From the NCBI GenBank assembly GCA_947177825.1, contig CAMWWA010000047.1, positions 1 to 8,288 of the forward strand: a stretch of DNA of 8,288 nucleotides, in the 5' to 3' direction. Below, piece after piece: positions 1 through 5,605 of the stretch. Positions within the stretch are counted from its first letter, which is position 1, and every line of letters begins with the position of its first letter. The DNA is from an uncultured Clostridia bacterium. GTDB lineage: Bacteria; Bacillota; Clostridia; Christensenellales; Borkfalkiaceae. The notes under the pieces were generated by a model. That model worked only from the letters and a program-made list of their open reading frames with translations, searched no databases and was not told the DNA's origin. The position numbers and the translations under genes were made by a program.

Positions 1-1120
1 TTTCCCAGCTTCTGTAAACCGAGCGCGCCGCCTCTTCGCCGACGGCCTTCATTTTTTCGGGGTCGCCGATAATCTCTTTTATTCTCGCGGCAAAAGCTTC
101 CGCGGTTTCCTCCGCTAAAAATCCGTTAAAGCCGTCCTTTATATTCTCCGCAGTGCAGCTGTCCTTTATAAGCAGTACGGGCAGATTATGCGCCGCCGCT
201 TCGATGGGAACGAGCGAGCTCGTATCGAACGTAGACGGAAACAAAAACAAATCGCTTCTTAAATAGTAGCCCTGCAAAAGCTGTCTGTCGCTTACCGAAC
301 CTGTAAAAATGAAGTTATCGTCCAGCCCCAGGCCGTGCACTATGCCCTTAAACTTTGCTTCGTCGAAGCCGCTTCCTATTATAAGCGTTTTAAAATCCTC
401 GCCGCCGTCCTTTAAAATTTTAAGCGCTTCCGCCATCAGCGCAAGGTTTTTGTACATCGCTATGCGTCCGACGAAAATAAACACGTTTTTCTGCCCGTAA
501 AGATTGTGAGCCGCGTTTACCCTTTCGATTAGCTCTTCGGCATTGTCGGGATATTTCAGGTCCGTACCGTTTCTTACTACCTCGATTTTACCCTTATAGC
601 CGTACTCCCTCAGCACCTCGCACGACGCGTCGTTTACCGTCCAGACGCTGTCCGCACGGTTATAAACCCTCATTATCCGCCTAAGCATAAAATTGCAGAG
701 GGGCTTAAAGCCGTGCAGAACTCTTTTGAAGTCCTCGTAATACTTGGTATGCAGCGTCGCGACGACGGGCACGCCGTATTTTTTGCCTTGCTTTACGGCG
801 AACATACCCATTCCGAAAGGAGAATGAGTATGCAATATATCGAATTTTTGTTCCTTAACCCACTTTTTAAATTTGCCGTCGCTCTGCGGCATAGCGTTGC
901 GGTAACCCTCCGGTCCCCAACCCGATTTACAGCGCTTTACCTCAAACGGCTGACAGTCCACGTATTTGCTTTTTTTAACCGCTTTCGGAACCAAAAGCTT
1001 ACAATGCGCCTTATTATCGAGATGCTTGGCGTAGTTGGTGACAACGTTGACAGGTCCGTCAATGCAAGGATAGTATGCGTCTAAAATTTCGGCAATTTTA
1101 ATTTCGTCCCGATTTTCCAT
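1..1120 (-). CDS. GT4 family glycosyltransferase, 3' end cut by window edge
   Basis: The frame runs open from an ATG at 1118-1120 to the window edge, giving 373 codons with no stop. GT4 enzymes are usually about 370-400 residues, so only a short C-terminal tail should be missing. The fold is GT-B. An N-terminal acceptor half has a glycine-containing first loop (DAYYPCIDGP, about 14-23), HTHSPFG (about 97-103) and TLHTKY (about 122-127). A C-terminal nucleotide-sugar half opens with FVGR (about 216-219). The family EX7E motif appears as D299-x7-E307 in FPSTFDTSSLVPIEAAA, with Asp in place of the first Glu. No signal peptide or membrane segment is visible, so it probably acts at the cytoplasmic membrane face. 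It starts 10 bp after the glf stop, with an AAGG ribosome site overlapping that stop, so the two are co-transcribed. The donor and acceptor cannot be read from sequence; the neighbours suggest a glycolipid. Family is near certain, substrate unknown. Confidence 0.93.
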   Translation of the reverse strand, partial: MENRDEIKIAEILDAYYPCIDGPVNVVTNYAKHLDNKAHCKLLVPKAVKKSKYVDCQPFEVKRCKSGWGPEGYRNAMPQSDGKFKKWVKEQKFDILHTHSPFGMGMFAVKQGKKYGVPVVATLHTKYYEDFKRVLHGFKPLCNFMLRRIMRVYNRADSVWTVNDASCEVLREYGYKGKIEVVRNGTDLKYPDNAEELIERVNAAHNLYGQKNVFIFVGRIAMYKNLALMAEALKILKDGGEDFKTLIIGSGFDEAKFKGIVHGLGLDDNFIFTGSVSDRQLLQGYYLRSDLFLFPSTFDTSSLVPIEAAAHNLPVLLIKDSCTAENIKDGFNGFLAEETAEAFAARIKEIIGDPEKMKAVGEEAARSVYRSWE

Positions 1121-1130
1121 TGTAATAACC

Positions 1131-2294
1131 TTACTTAATATTATTTGCCGCGCAAATTGCGTTTTTTACGGCAACGTCCATATTTATATATTTATAGGCG
1201 GCAAGTCTGCCCAAAAGAATGAGGTTGGGCACTTTCGCCGCTTCCTCCGCGTACTTTAAATATTCCTCGTAATTTTCCCGTTTGGGTATGGGATAGTAAG
1301 GAATATCCCCTTCCTTAAAGTCTTTGCTGTATTCCTTTACGATAACCGTTTTATCCTTCTTTCCGCACGCAAATTTGGTAAACTCGGAAATACGGGTAAA
1401 CTTTTCGCTCGTATTGTAGTTGACGACAGCCGCAGGCTGATAGGAAGGAGTATCCAGCGTTTCAAATACGAAGTCGAGGCTTCTGTAACTCAATTTGCCG
1501 AATTTATATCCGAAGAGCTGTTCCGTACGCCCCGTATAAATAAGCTTACCGCAAAATTCCTTGCCGTCGGCAAAAATTTTCCCGCCCGCTATTTCGATAT
1601 GCTCCAAAATATCCACGCCCGTAATAAGGGTTATATTTTCGTGGTCGAGGATATTTTTCGACATTTCGGTAAAGCCGTCAGCGGGCATATACTGGTACGT
1701 ATCGGTAAAATATCTGTCCTCGTAAGAAATATATACGGGCACTCTGTTCATCACGGCTTCGCCGAGCTCTTCGGGCTTAAAGCCCCACTGCTTCATCGTG
1801 TAAATATAAAAAACGTTACGGTAGACAAAATCGGCAAAATCGCGCACGGCTTTATCGGCATGTCCCTTCAACGTAAGAATAGGCACCTTTTTACCGAGCC
1901 CTATTTCCTCTATCAGAATATCCTTGATTTTTCCGCCCTCTTCCTTGCCGTACAGCTCAAATAAAGAAGTGAGGTTGAAGGGCACGGGAACAAGCTTTCC
2001 GTTTATGTTCCCCAGCACTCTGTGCTCGTATGCGGTCCACTCCGTAAACCTCGACAAAAAGTCAAACACTTCCTTGTCGCTCGTGTGGAATATGTGCGGA
2101 CCGTATTTCTGTACGGTTATGCCGTTGCCGTCAACGTAGTCGTAGGTATTGCCGCCGACTTCTTCACGCTTTTCGACAACGACGACCTTATGCCCCGCCT
2201 CCGCAAGCACGCGCGCCGCGGTTATTCCGCTTAAACCCGCGCCCGCTATCACCGCGTCGAAGCTGCACAGATTTAAATTATTTACCCGGTTCAT
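1131..2294 (-). CDS. glf: UDP-galactopyranose mutase
   Basis: This flavoenzyme interconverts UDP-galactopyranose and UDP-galactofuranose, the donor for galactofuranose-containing glycans and glycolipids, in the cytoplasm. The 387 residues match the usual length of about 370-390. An N-terminal FAD dinucleotide fold shows GAGLSG (18-23), an acidic strand end VVVVEKR (37-43) and GGN (47-49). GPHIFHT (65-71) is the conserved His segment near the flavin. TMKQWG (166-171) and NRVPV (183-187) carry the substrate-contacting Trp and Arg. FTRISEF (299-305) and GRLAAYKY..NMD (362-373) supply the second Arg and the Tyr/Asp pair that bind diphosphate and FAD. All expected key residues appear present, so it should be active. 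The ATG lies 17 bp inside the upstream gene's 3' end, behind AGGGGG at 2304-2309 (9-nt spacing), which suggests translational coupling. A galactofuranosyltransferase is needed to use the product; the adjacent GT4 gene is one candidate, but the context does not prove it. Confidence 0.97.
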   Translation of the reverse strand: MNRVNNLNLCSFDAVIAGAGLSGITAARVLAEAGHKVVVVEKREEVGGNTYDYVDGNGITVQKYGPHIFHTSDKEVFDFLSRFTEWTAYEHRVLGNINGKLVPVPFNLTSLFELYGKEEGGKIKDILIEEIGLGKKVPILTLKGHADKAVRDFADFVYRNVFYIYTMKQWGFKPEELGEAVMNRVPVYISYEDRYFTDTYQYMPADGFTEMSKNILDHENITLITGVDILEHIEIAGGKIFADGKEFCGKLIYTGRTEQLFGYKFGKLSYRSLDFVFETLDTPSYQPAAVVNYNTSEKFTRISEFTKFACGKKDKTVIVKEYSKDFKEGDIPYYPIPKRENYEEYLKYAEEAAKVPNLILLGRLAAYKYINMDVAVKNAICAANNIK

Positions 2295-3540
2295 TTTTGT
2301 TTTCCCCCTGCCGTTTTGCTTTTACGTTTTTCATAATCATATCGTAAACGGTAATGCATATTCCTATTAAAATATAGACGTAGAAGACCGAAAGCCTCCA
2401 CGTTATTACCGACCAGACCAGCGACGAGCCCGCCGCCACGGAGAACGCAAGCGCGCCCATGCTTTCCACCACGCCCGAGTTGCCGGGGGTGGGTATAAAC
2501 GAAACGCCGAAAATCGCAAAGACATTCAGGGACATTATGCTTAAAAGCATACCGTCCACCTGACAGTTGAACGCCTTCATTACGAAATAGGGTATCGCAA
2601 AGGTAATCGCGGATTCGACAAAGCACACCAAAATCAGCAGGATAAGGTTAAGCGGACTTGTCGCCATCACCTTGAACGAATTTTTAAAGTCGCTTACGAC
2701 CTTGGTTGCACGCGCGGTGGTCTTGTCGACGTCCTTGACGATTTTCATTTTATGACCGAGCTTGACGAAGCCTACGGTAAGCTTCTGCATAAGCTTGGGC
2801 AGAACGAGGAAAAGCGTTACGAACGACGGAATAATTAAATTTACGCCTATACCTATCCAGCCAGTAATCTTTAAAAGATTGCCGCCGCTTACGCCGTCCA
2901 GAACGCCCTGCACGGTGCCGGCTATCATAAGCGCGGCGCCAAGGATTATCCAGCACATTATGCTGGAAAAGTATCTTATAAGCACTATTGCGGAGGAATT
3001 GCCGCCGCTTATGCCCTTGGTGTTCAGATAATAAATCTGCATCGGCTGACCGCCCGTCGAAAAGGGCGTAACCGCGTCGTAATATCTGCCCAGGAAATTT
3101 GTCTTTGCCGCCGTACCTATACGGAATTTACCCGTAACCGTCTTGCAGATTATGCAGAACTTCGCAACGTCGAGCACCATGATAAGCAGCACGACCGCAA
3201 CCAAAACCACGCAGAAAAGCGGACTTGCGCCCCTCAGCACCTCGCCTAGCGATGCGCCGGAATCGTCGCCTATTTCGCCGACTATCCCGAAAAGCGACAA
3301 TATTCCCAGCGCAATAACTACGACCAAGAATACGTTCCAGAATATGCGCACTCCGCGCTTCTTTTTCGCGGGCTCCGCCACCGCCTCGTCCTTGACTTCC
3401 TTAACGGTGACCTCGGTATTCACCTCGGGCGCGTTCACGGGCGCAGGCTCTGCCGCCTCAATCTCTTCTTGATTTGTATTCAGCTCGCTGTCCTTTTCGT
3501 CCACTAAATCACCCGCAACGGAAAAAGTTCCGTCTATCAT
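2278..3540 (-). CDS. UPF0104/YbhN-type polytopic membrane protein (MprF flippase-like domain)
   Basis: This is an integral membrane protein of 420 residues. Residues 1-60 are hydrophilic and rich in Glu, Ala, Val and Pro, ending in the basic cluster AKKKRG (58-63). Hydrophobic segments follow at about 64-88, 105-132, 182-209, 225-249, 294-322, 328-350 and 361-402 (probably two spans). Family marks are GRYYDAVTPFSTGGQPMQIYY (151-171, polar loop with GGQP) and FIPTPGNSGVVE (348-359), the Pro/Gly-rich element typical of the LPG_synthase_TM/UPF0104 domain. In MprF this domain moves lysyl-phosphatidylglycerol across the membrane. Stand-alone members are often linked to lipid or glycolipid export, but the cargo is unknown here, and no aminoacyl-transferase domain is attached. 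It sits between the GNAT gene (42-bp gap) and glf (17-bp overlap). The ATG has no clear ribosome site; a GTG at 3502-3504 behind GGTGAT is a credible alternative start that would shorten the protein by 12 residues. Confidence 0.9.
   Translation of the reverse strand: MIDGTFSVAGDLVDEKDSELNTNQEEIEAAEPAPVNAPEVNTEVTVKEVKDEAVAEPAKKKRGVRIFWNVFLVVVIALGILSLFGIVGEIGDDSGASLGEVLRGASPLFCVVLVAVVLLIMVLDVAKFCIICKTVTGKFRIGTAAKTNFLGRYYDAVTPFSTGGQPMQIYYLNTKGISGGNSSAIVLIRYFSSIMCWIILGAALMIAGTVQGVLDGVSGGNLLKITGWIGIGVNLIIPSFVTLFLVLPKLMQKLTVGFVKLGHKMKIVKDVDKTTARATKVVSDFKNSFKVMATSPLNLILLILVCFVESAITFAIPYFVMKAFNCQVDGMLLSIMSLNVFAIFGVSFIPTPGNSGVVESMGALAFSVAAGSSLVWSVITWRLSVFYVYILIGICITVYDMIMKNVKAKRQGENKNEPGK
3502..3513 (-). 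promoter_or_regulatory. Possible ribosome site and alternative GTG start for the UPF0104 gene
   Basis: On the minus strand GGTGAT (3508-3513), which matches the 3' part of the classical Shine-Dalgarno complement, is followed after TTA by an in-frame GTG (codon 13 of the long form). The upstream ATG at 3538-3540 has only a weak GG-containing sequence before it. A perfect hairpin, ACGGAA-loop-TTCCGT at 3518-3533, lies between the two starts. The choice of start is unresolved. Confidence 0.4.
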
Positions 3541-3582
3541 TATATTACCGGTACTTAAAGGTTATTCCCTTAAATACGGATT

Positions 3583-4716
3583 TTACTCAACCTTCAAACC
3601 CCAGCATCTCGCCTTCTTGGCAAGCTCCGCGTCGTAGCTCTTCCAAAGGTTCTGAATGCGGTGGTTTTCCTCCAGCTCGGGACCTGCTTCAAGCTTCTTT
3701 ACGCCGTGTTTGATTACGCCTTCGAGGCAGTGGCAAATGATTATCGCCGAAATACCCCTGTTATTGTGTTCGGGCGCGATTGCCATACTCAGCATATCCG
3801 CAACCTCGGGGTGCTTCATCGTCTTAATGTAGGGGATAATTCCGCCCGGGAATATGTGCCCCCTGCCCTTCTGCATAACCTCTTTTATCGAGGGGATAAG
3901 ATAGCCGTAAGCTACCACCTTGCCGTCCTTTAAAATAACGGCTGCAAAGTCGGGTATAAGCACGGACAAAAGCGTTTTCGCCTCGCGCGCCTTCTGCTTT
4001 TCGTTTAACGGGCTGGTGCCGTAAAGGTTTTCAAACGCCACGTCCAGCACGTCAAGAGCCTGCATAACGTAGTCCATAAGCTTCTTCTTGTCGTGCTTTG
4101 CGTAATAAGCGACGTCCAGAATTTCATAGCCGTAACGCTTCATAACCGCGTCGGAAAGCCTCTTTAATCTCTCGGGCACTTCCGCAGGCGGAGTTAATAC
4201 GTAACAGTTCCAGTCAACCACCTTGTACGCGCCCAGCTTTTCCATATGCTCCACGTAGTACGGATAGTTGTAAATTTCTATGTAGTTGCTGTCCTTGTCG
4301 AAACCGTCGATAAGCATGCCCTCCTCGTTGAGGTCGGAAAAGCTCATCGGTCCGATTATTTCGGTCATACCCAGCTCTCTAGCCCAGTCGAACAGTTTGT
4401 CGAAAAGCGCCTTGGTAACCTCGAAATCGTCGATTACGTCAAAGCGCGTAAAGCGCAGCTGCTTATAGCCGAACTTTTCGTTTACGCCGCGGTGCCAGAT
4501 GCCTGCGATACGCCCCGCAATTTTGCCGTCCTTGTAGGCTAAGAACATTCTGCAGTCGGCAAAACGGAAAGCGTCGTTGGTCTTGGGGTCGAACTCCGCA
4601 AATTCGTCGGCGTACAGATTGCAGCACGCGTGCGGATTGTCCTTATATAAGTCTATGATAAATTTAAAAAACTTTTTCTTATCTCTCTTGGAAGATATCT
4701 CTTTTACTGTAATCAT
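3583..4716 (-). CDS. GNAT-fold N-acyltransferase-like protein (BcerS/YghO-like family)
   Basis: A soluble protein of 377 residues with no signal peptide or membrane segment. The N-terminal part has AYKDGKIAGRIAGI (60-73), the strand-turn-strand seen in GNAT folds. It is followed by the family-like block IGPMSFSDLNEEGMLIDGF (121-139) and YNYPYYVEHMEKLGAYKVVDW (149-169). A second acetyltransferase-like half has VILKDGKVVAYGY (260-272), SMAIAPEHNNRGIS (310-323) and the C-terminal GPELEENHRIQNLW (345-358). The pattern recalls the BcerS-like/YghO group, whose Caulobacter member is reported as a bacterial ceramide synthase that N-acylates a sphingoid base. Many members are uncharacterised, so acyl donor and acceptor are open. 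It is the first gene of the left operon, about 70 nt from a strong promoter. The ATG has a poorly spaced AAGGGAG (14 nt upstream) and a purine stretch directly before it; no other start is apparent. Fold call fairly sure, ceramide role speculative. Confidence 0.8.
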   Translation of the reverse strand: MITVKEISSKRDKKKFFKFIIDLYKDNPHACCNLYADEFAEFDPKTNDAFRFADCRMFLAYKDGKIAGRIAGIWHRGVNEKFGYKQLRFTRFDVIDDFEVTKALFDKLFDWARELGMTEIIGPMSFSDLNEEGMLIDGFDKDSNYIEIYNYPYYVEHMEKLGAYKVVDWNCYVLTPPAEVPERLKRLSDAVMKRYGYEILDVAYYAKHDKKKLMDYVMQALDVLDVAFENLYGTSPLNEKQKAREAKTLLSVLIPDFAAVILKDGKVVAYGYLIPSIKEVMQKGRGHIFPGGIIPYIKTMKHPEVADMLSMAIAPEHNNRGISAIIICHCLEGVIKHGVKKLEAGPELEENHRIQNLWKSYDAELAKKARCWGLKVE

Positions 4717-4751
4717 ACTTCTTTTGGTAACTCCCTTTTTTACACGGCAAT

Positions 4752-4780
4752 ATACGGAAAAGCTTACAGCTTCTCCGTAT
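4752..4780 (-). other. Stem-loop in the 5' leader of the left operon
   Basis: An inverted repeat of 7 bp (ATACGGA/TCCGTAT), one A-C mismatch, then 5 bp (AAGCT/AGCTT) closes on a 3-nt loop. It lies just downstream of the predicted minus-strand start near 4786, so the transcript would begin with it after about 5 nt. No U run follows in either direction, so it does not look like an intrinsic terminator. It may protect the 5' end of the mRNA or serve as a leader regulatory element. Confidence 0.55.
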
Positions 4781-4792
4781 TTGTGTATACAT

Positions 4793-4821
4793 ATAATAGC
4801 AATTTATACATACAATGTCAA
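4793..4821 (-). promoter_or_regulatory. Sigma-A-type promoter for the left four-gene operon
   Basis: On the minus strand TTGACA (4816-4821) is a perfect -35 box. A 17-bp spacer separates it from TATTAT (4793-4798), which matches 5 of 6 positions of the -10 consensus. Transcription should start near 4786, leaving a leader of about 70 nt before the ATG at 4716. It is the only strong promoter seen for the four minus-strand genes downstream, which are separated by small gaps or overlaps. Confidence 0.75.
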
Positions 4822-4946
4822 CGGATTTAGGGCATATCCGCCGCATTTGTCAACAAAATCTATTACATTTCACCCTTTTGTCACGCAAAAATTAAGAAAT
4901 TGTCTTTTTTATTATTCAAGCATTCGAAAAGGCGTAACTTATAAAA

Positions 4947-4978
4947 AAAATCAATCTGTCAAACAACCTATTGATTTT
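4947..4978. repeat. Inverted repeat overlapping the plus-strand -35 box
   Basis: AAAATCAAT (4947-4955) and ATTGATTTT (4970-4978) are perfect 9-bp complements separated by 14 nt. The right arm covers the TTGATT -35 box. A regulator bound here could block or recruit polymerase. Both arms are AT-rich, so chance is possible. Confidence 0.35.
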
Positions 4979-4999
4979 AAGTTGTTGATATGCTATATT
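4971..4999 (+). promoter_or_regulatory. Promoter of the 149-residue membrane protein gene
   Basis: TTGATT (4971-4976, four of six consensus positions) is followed after 17 bp by TATATT (4994-4999, five of six). TG at 4991-4992 gives the extended -10 form TGnTATATT. The start would fall near 5006, about 70 nt before the ATG at 5078. The -35 box is overlapped by the right arm of an inverted repeat (4947-4955 with 4970-4978). Confidence 0.65.
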
Positions 5000-5000
5000 A

Positions 5001-5010
5001 ATTACGTAAT
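5001..5010. promoter_or_regulatory. Palindrome at the predicted transcription start, possible operator
   Basis: ATTACGTAAT is a perfect 10-bp palindrome that begins directly after the -10 box and covers the predicted start near 5006. Its position suits a repressor site. No DNA-binding gene is in the window. Confidence 0.35.
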
Positions 5011-5026
5011 ACAAATTTAATTTCTT

Positions 5027-5038
5027 AAGTGCGCACTT
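5027..5038. promoter_or_regulatory. GC-centred palindrome in the 5' leader, possible operator
   Basis: AAGTGCGCACTT is a perfect 12-bp palindrome with a GC-rich core inside an otherwise AT-rich stretch, about 20 nt after the predicted start and about 40 nt before the ATG. It could be an operator or, as RNA, a small structure. Function is inferred only from symmetry and position. Confidence 0.4.
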
Positions 5039-5077
5039 GCCATTTTAAATCATGTTTTATTCTATAAGGATATAATT

Positions 5078-5527
5078 ATGCCACTAAATCTTACGTCCGT
5101 CAAAGAGCAATTTCAAAAAAGGAAAACTGCCGTAAAAAGAATATGGAACGTGCTTATGCTAATTTCTGTAATTATTACAGCCGTGCTAATTTGTTTAGCT
5201 GTAAATGACCAAGAGGCAGTAAATTATATTATTGCACTTTATATTTTAGGGACTTGGGACATTTTTTGCTTTGCGTTTTGGCTTTGCACTCTTATTGGCG
5301 TAAAATTCCAATCATATTCTTACAAAGAACACGATATCAGCTTTTATATAGGTTGGAGTTGTGCATTTTTGCTTCTTGACGATGCTATCGTTGATAAACA
5401 TACAGGCTCTTTTTTTGGAGCTAGTCCATTGGAATGTGATTTAGATGGTGAAAAAGTCCATCTCAAAGTTGGGGCGTTTACGTTTAATAGCTATACTTTG
5501 CGTGTTGGTAATACCATTTTACATTAA
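5078..5527 (+). CDS. Unrecognised small protein with two predicted membrane segments
   Basis: I do not recognise this 149-residue protein. The start is a polar, basic stretch (about 1-21, with KRKTAVKR). Two hydrophobic spans follow at about 22-42 and 48-74, divided by a short polar turn (NDQEA), which suggests a membrane hairpin. The rest (about 75-149) looks soluble and strand-rich, with repeated short acidic or glycine turns (LLLDDAIVDKHTG, CDLDGEKVHLKVG) and a final TLRVGNTIL. By the positive-inside rule both ends would lie in the cytoplasm. The start is well supported: AAGGA at 5066-5070 is 7 nt before the ATG, and an extended -10 promoter lies upstream. It is the only plus-strand gene and is flanked by unrelated operons. 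Its base composition is much more AT-rich (two 60-base stretches near its start each count 35% G+C), with TTA, ATT and AAT codons frequent. This fits a late arrival. A hairpin at 5549-5576 ends it. Confidence 0.85.
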   Translation: MPLNLTSVKEQFQKRKTAVKRIWNVLMLISVIITAVLICLAVNDQEAVNYIIALYILGTWDIFCFAFWLCTLIGVKFQSYSYKEHDISFYIGWSCAFLLLDDAIVDKHTGSFFGASPLECDLDGEKVHLKVGAFTFNSYTLRVGNTILH

Positions 5528-5548
5528 ATAAATTACAATGAAATTTTA

Positions 5549-5576
5549 AAGGCAAGTCTGTGCAAAGACTTGCCTT
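5549..5576. terminator. Bidirectional intrinsic terminator between converging genes
   Basis: AAGGCAAGTCT (5549-5559) and AGACTTGCCTT (5566-5576) form a perfect 11-bp stem with a 6-nt loop. On the plus strand it is followed by a T-rich ATTTAATTACTTTT; on the minus strand by TAAAATTTCATT. It lies in the 78-bp gap between the stops of the plus-strand gene (5527) and the V-ATPase D gene (5606), so it can end both transcripts. The U tracts are imperfect. Confidence 0.82.
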
Positions 5577-5605
5577 ATTTAATTACTTTTCATATTCACC
5601 AACAA

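Larger units (their letters stand above)
4717..5077. other. AT-rich divergent intergenic region
   Basis: This 361-bp gap holds no supported gene. Its composition is clearly more AT-rich than the flanking minus-strand genes. It carries two divergent promoters (minus -35/-10 at 4793-4821, plus -35/-10 at 4971-4999), a leader stem-loop (4752-4780) and dyads at 4947-4978, 5001-5010 and 5027-5038. A long open frame crossing it on the plus strand (to 5020) has no protein-like character and overlaps the GNAT gene on the other strand. No riboswitch, tRNA or small RNA was recognised. Confidence 0.7.

Noticed and set aside
4752..4780. Hairpin considered as a terminator
   Set aside because: No U-rich run follows the stem on either strand, and it sits just after a strong promoter. 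A leader stem-loop is the better reading.
4786..4812. Direct repeat TATACATA at 4786-4793 and 4805-4812
   Set aside because: It is short, AT-rich and overlaps the promoter spacer and -10 region. There is no third copy to support an iteron or operator array.
4848..4853. A second minus-strand TTGACA upstream of the main promoter
   Set aside because: At the right spacing the -10 position reads CTAAAT, only three of six consensus bases, so it was not called as a second promoter.
4577..5020. A 147-codon plus-strand open frame crossing the intergenic region
   Set aside because: Its first part is antisense to the 5' end of the GNAT gene and the rest is AT-rich spacer. There is no good ribosome site, and it runs over the promoter of the real downstream gene.
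4892..5028. A 10-bp inverted repeat TTAAGAAATT / AATTTCTTAA around the orphan gene promoter
   Set aside because: The arms are 117 bp apart and AT-rich, so chance is a sufficient explanation. No target-site duplication or mobile-element signature accompanies them.
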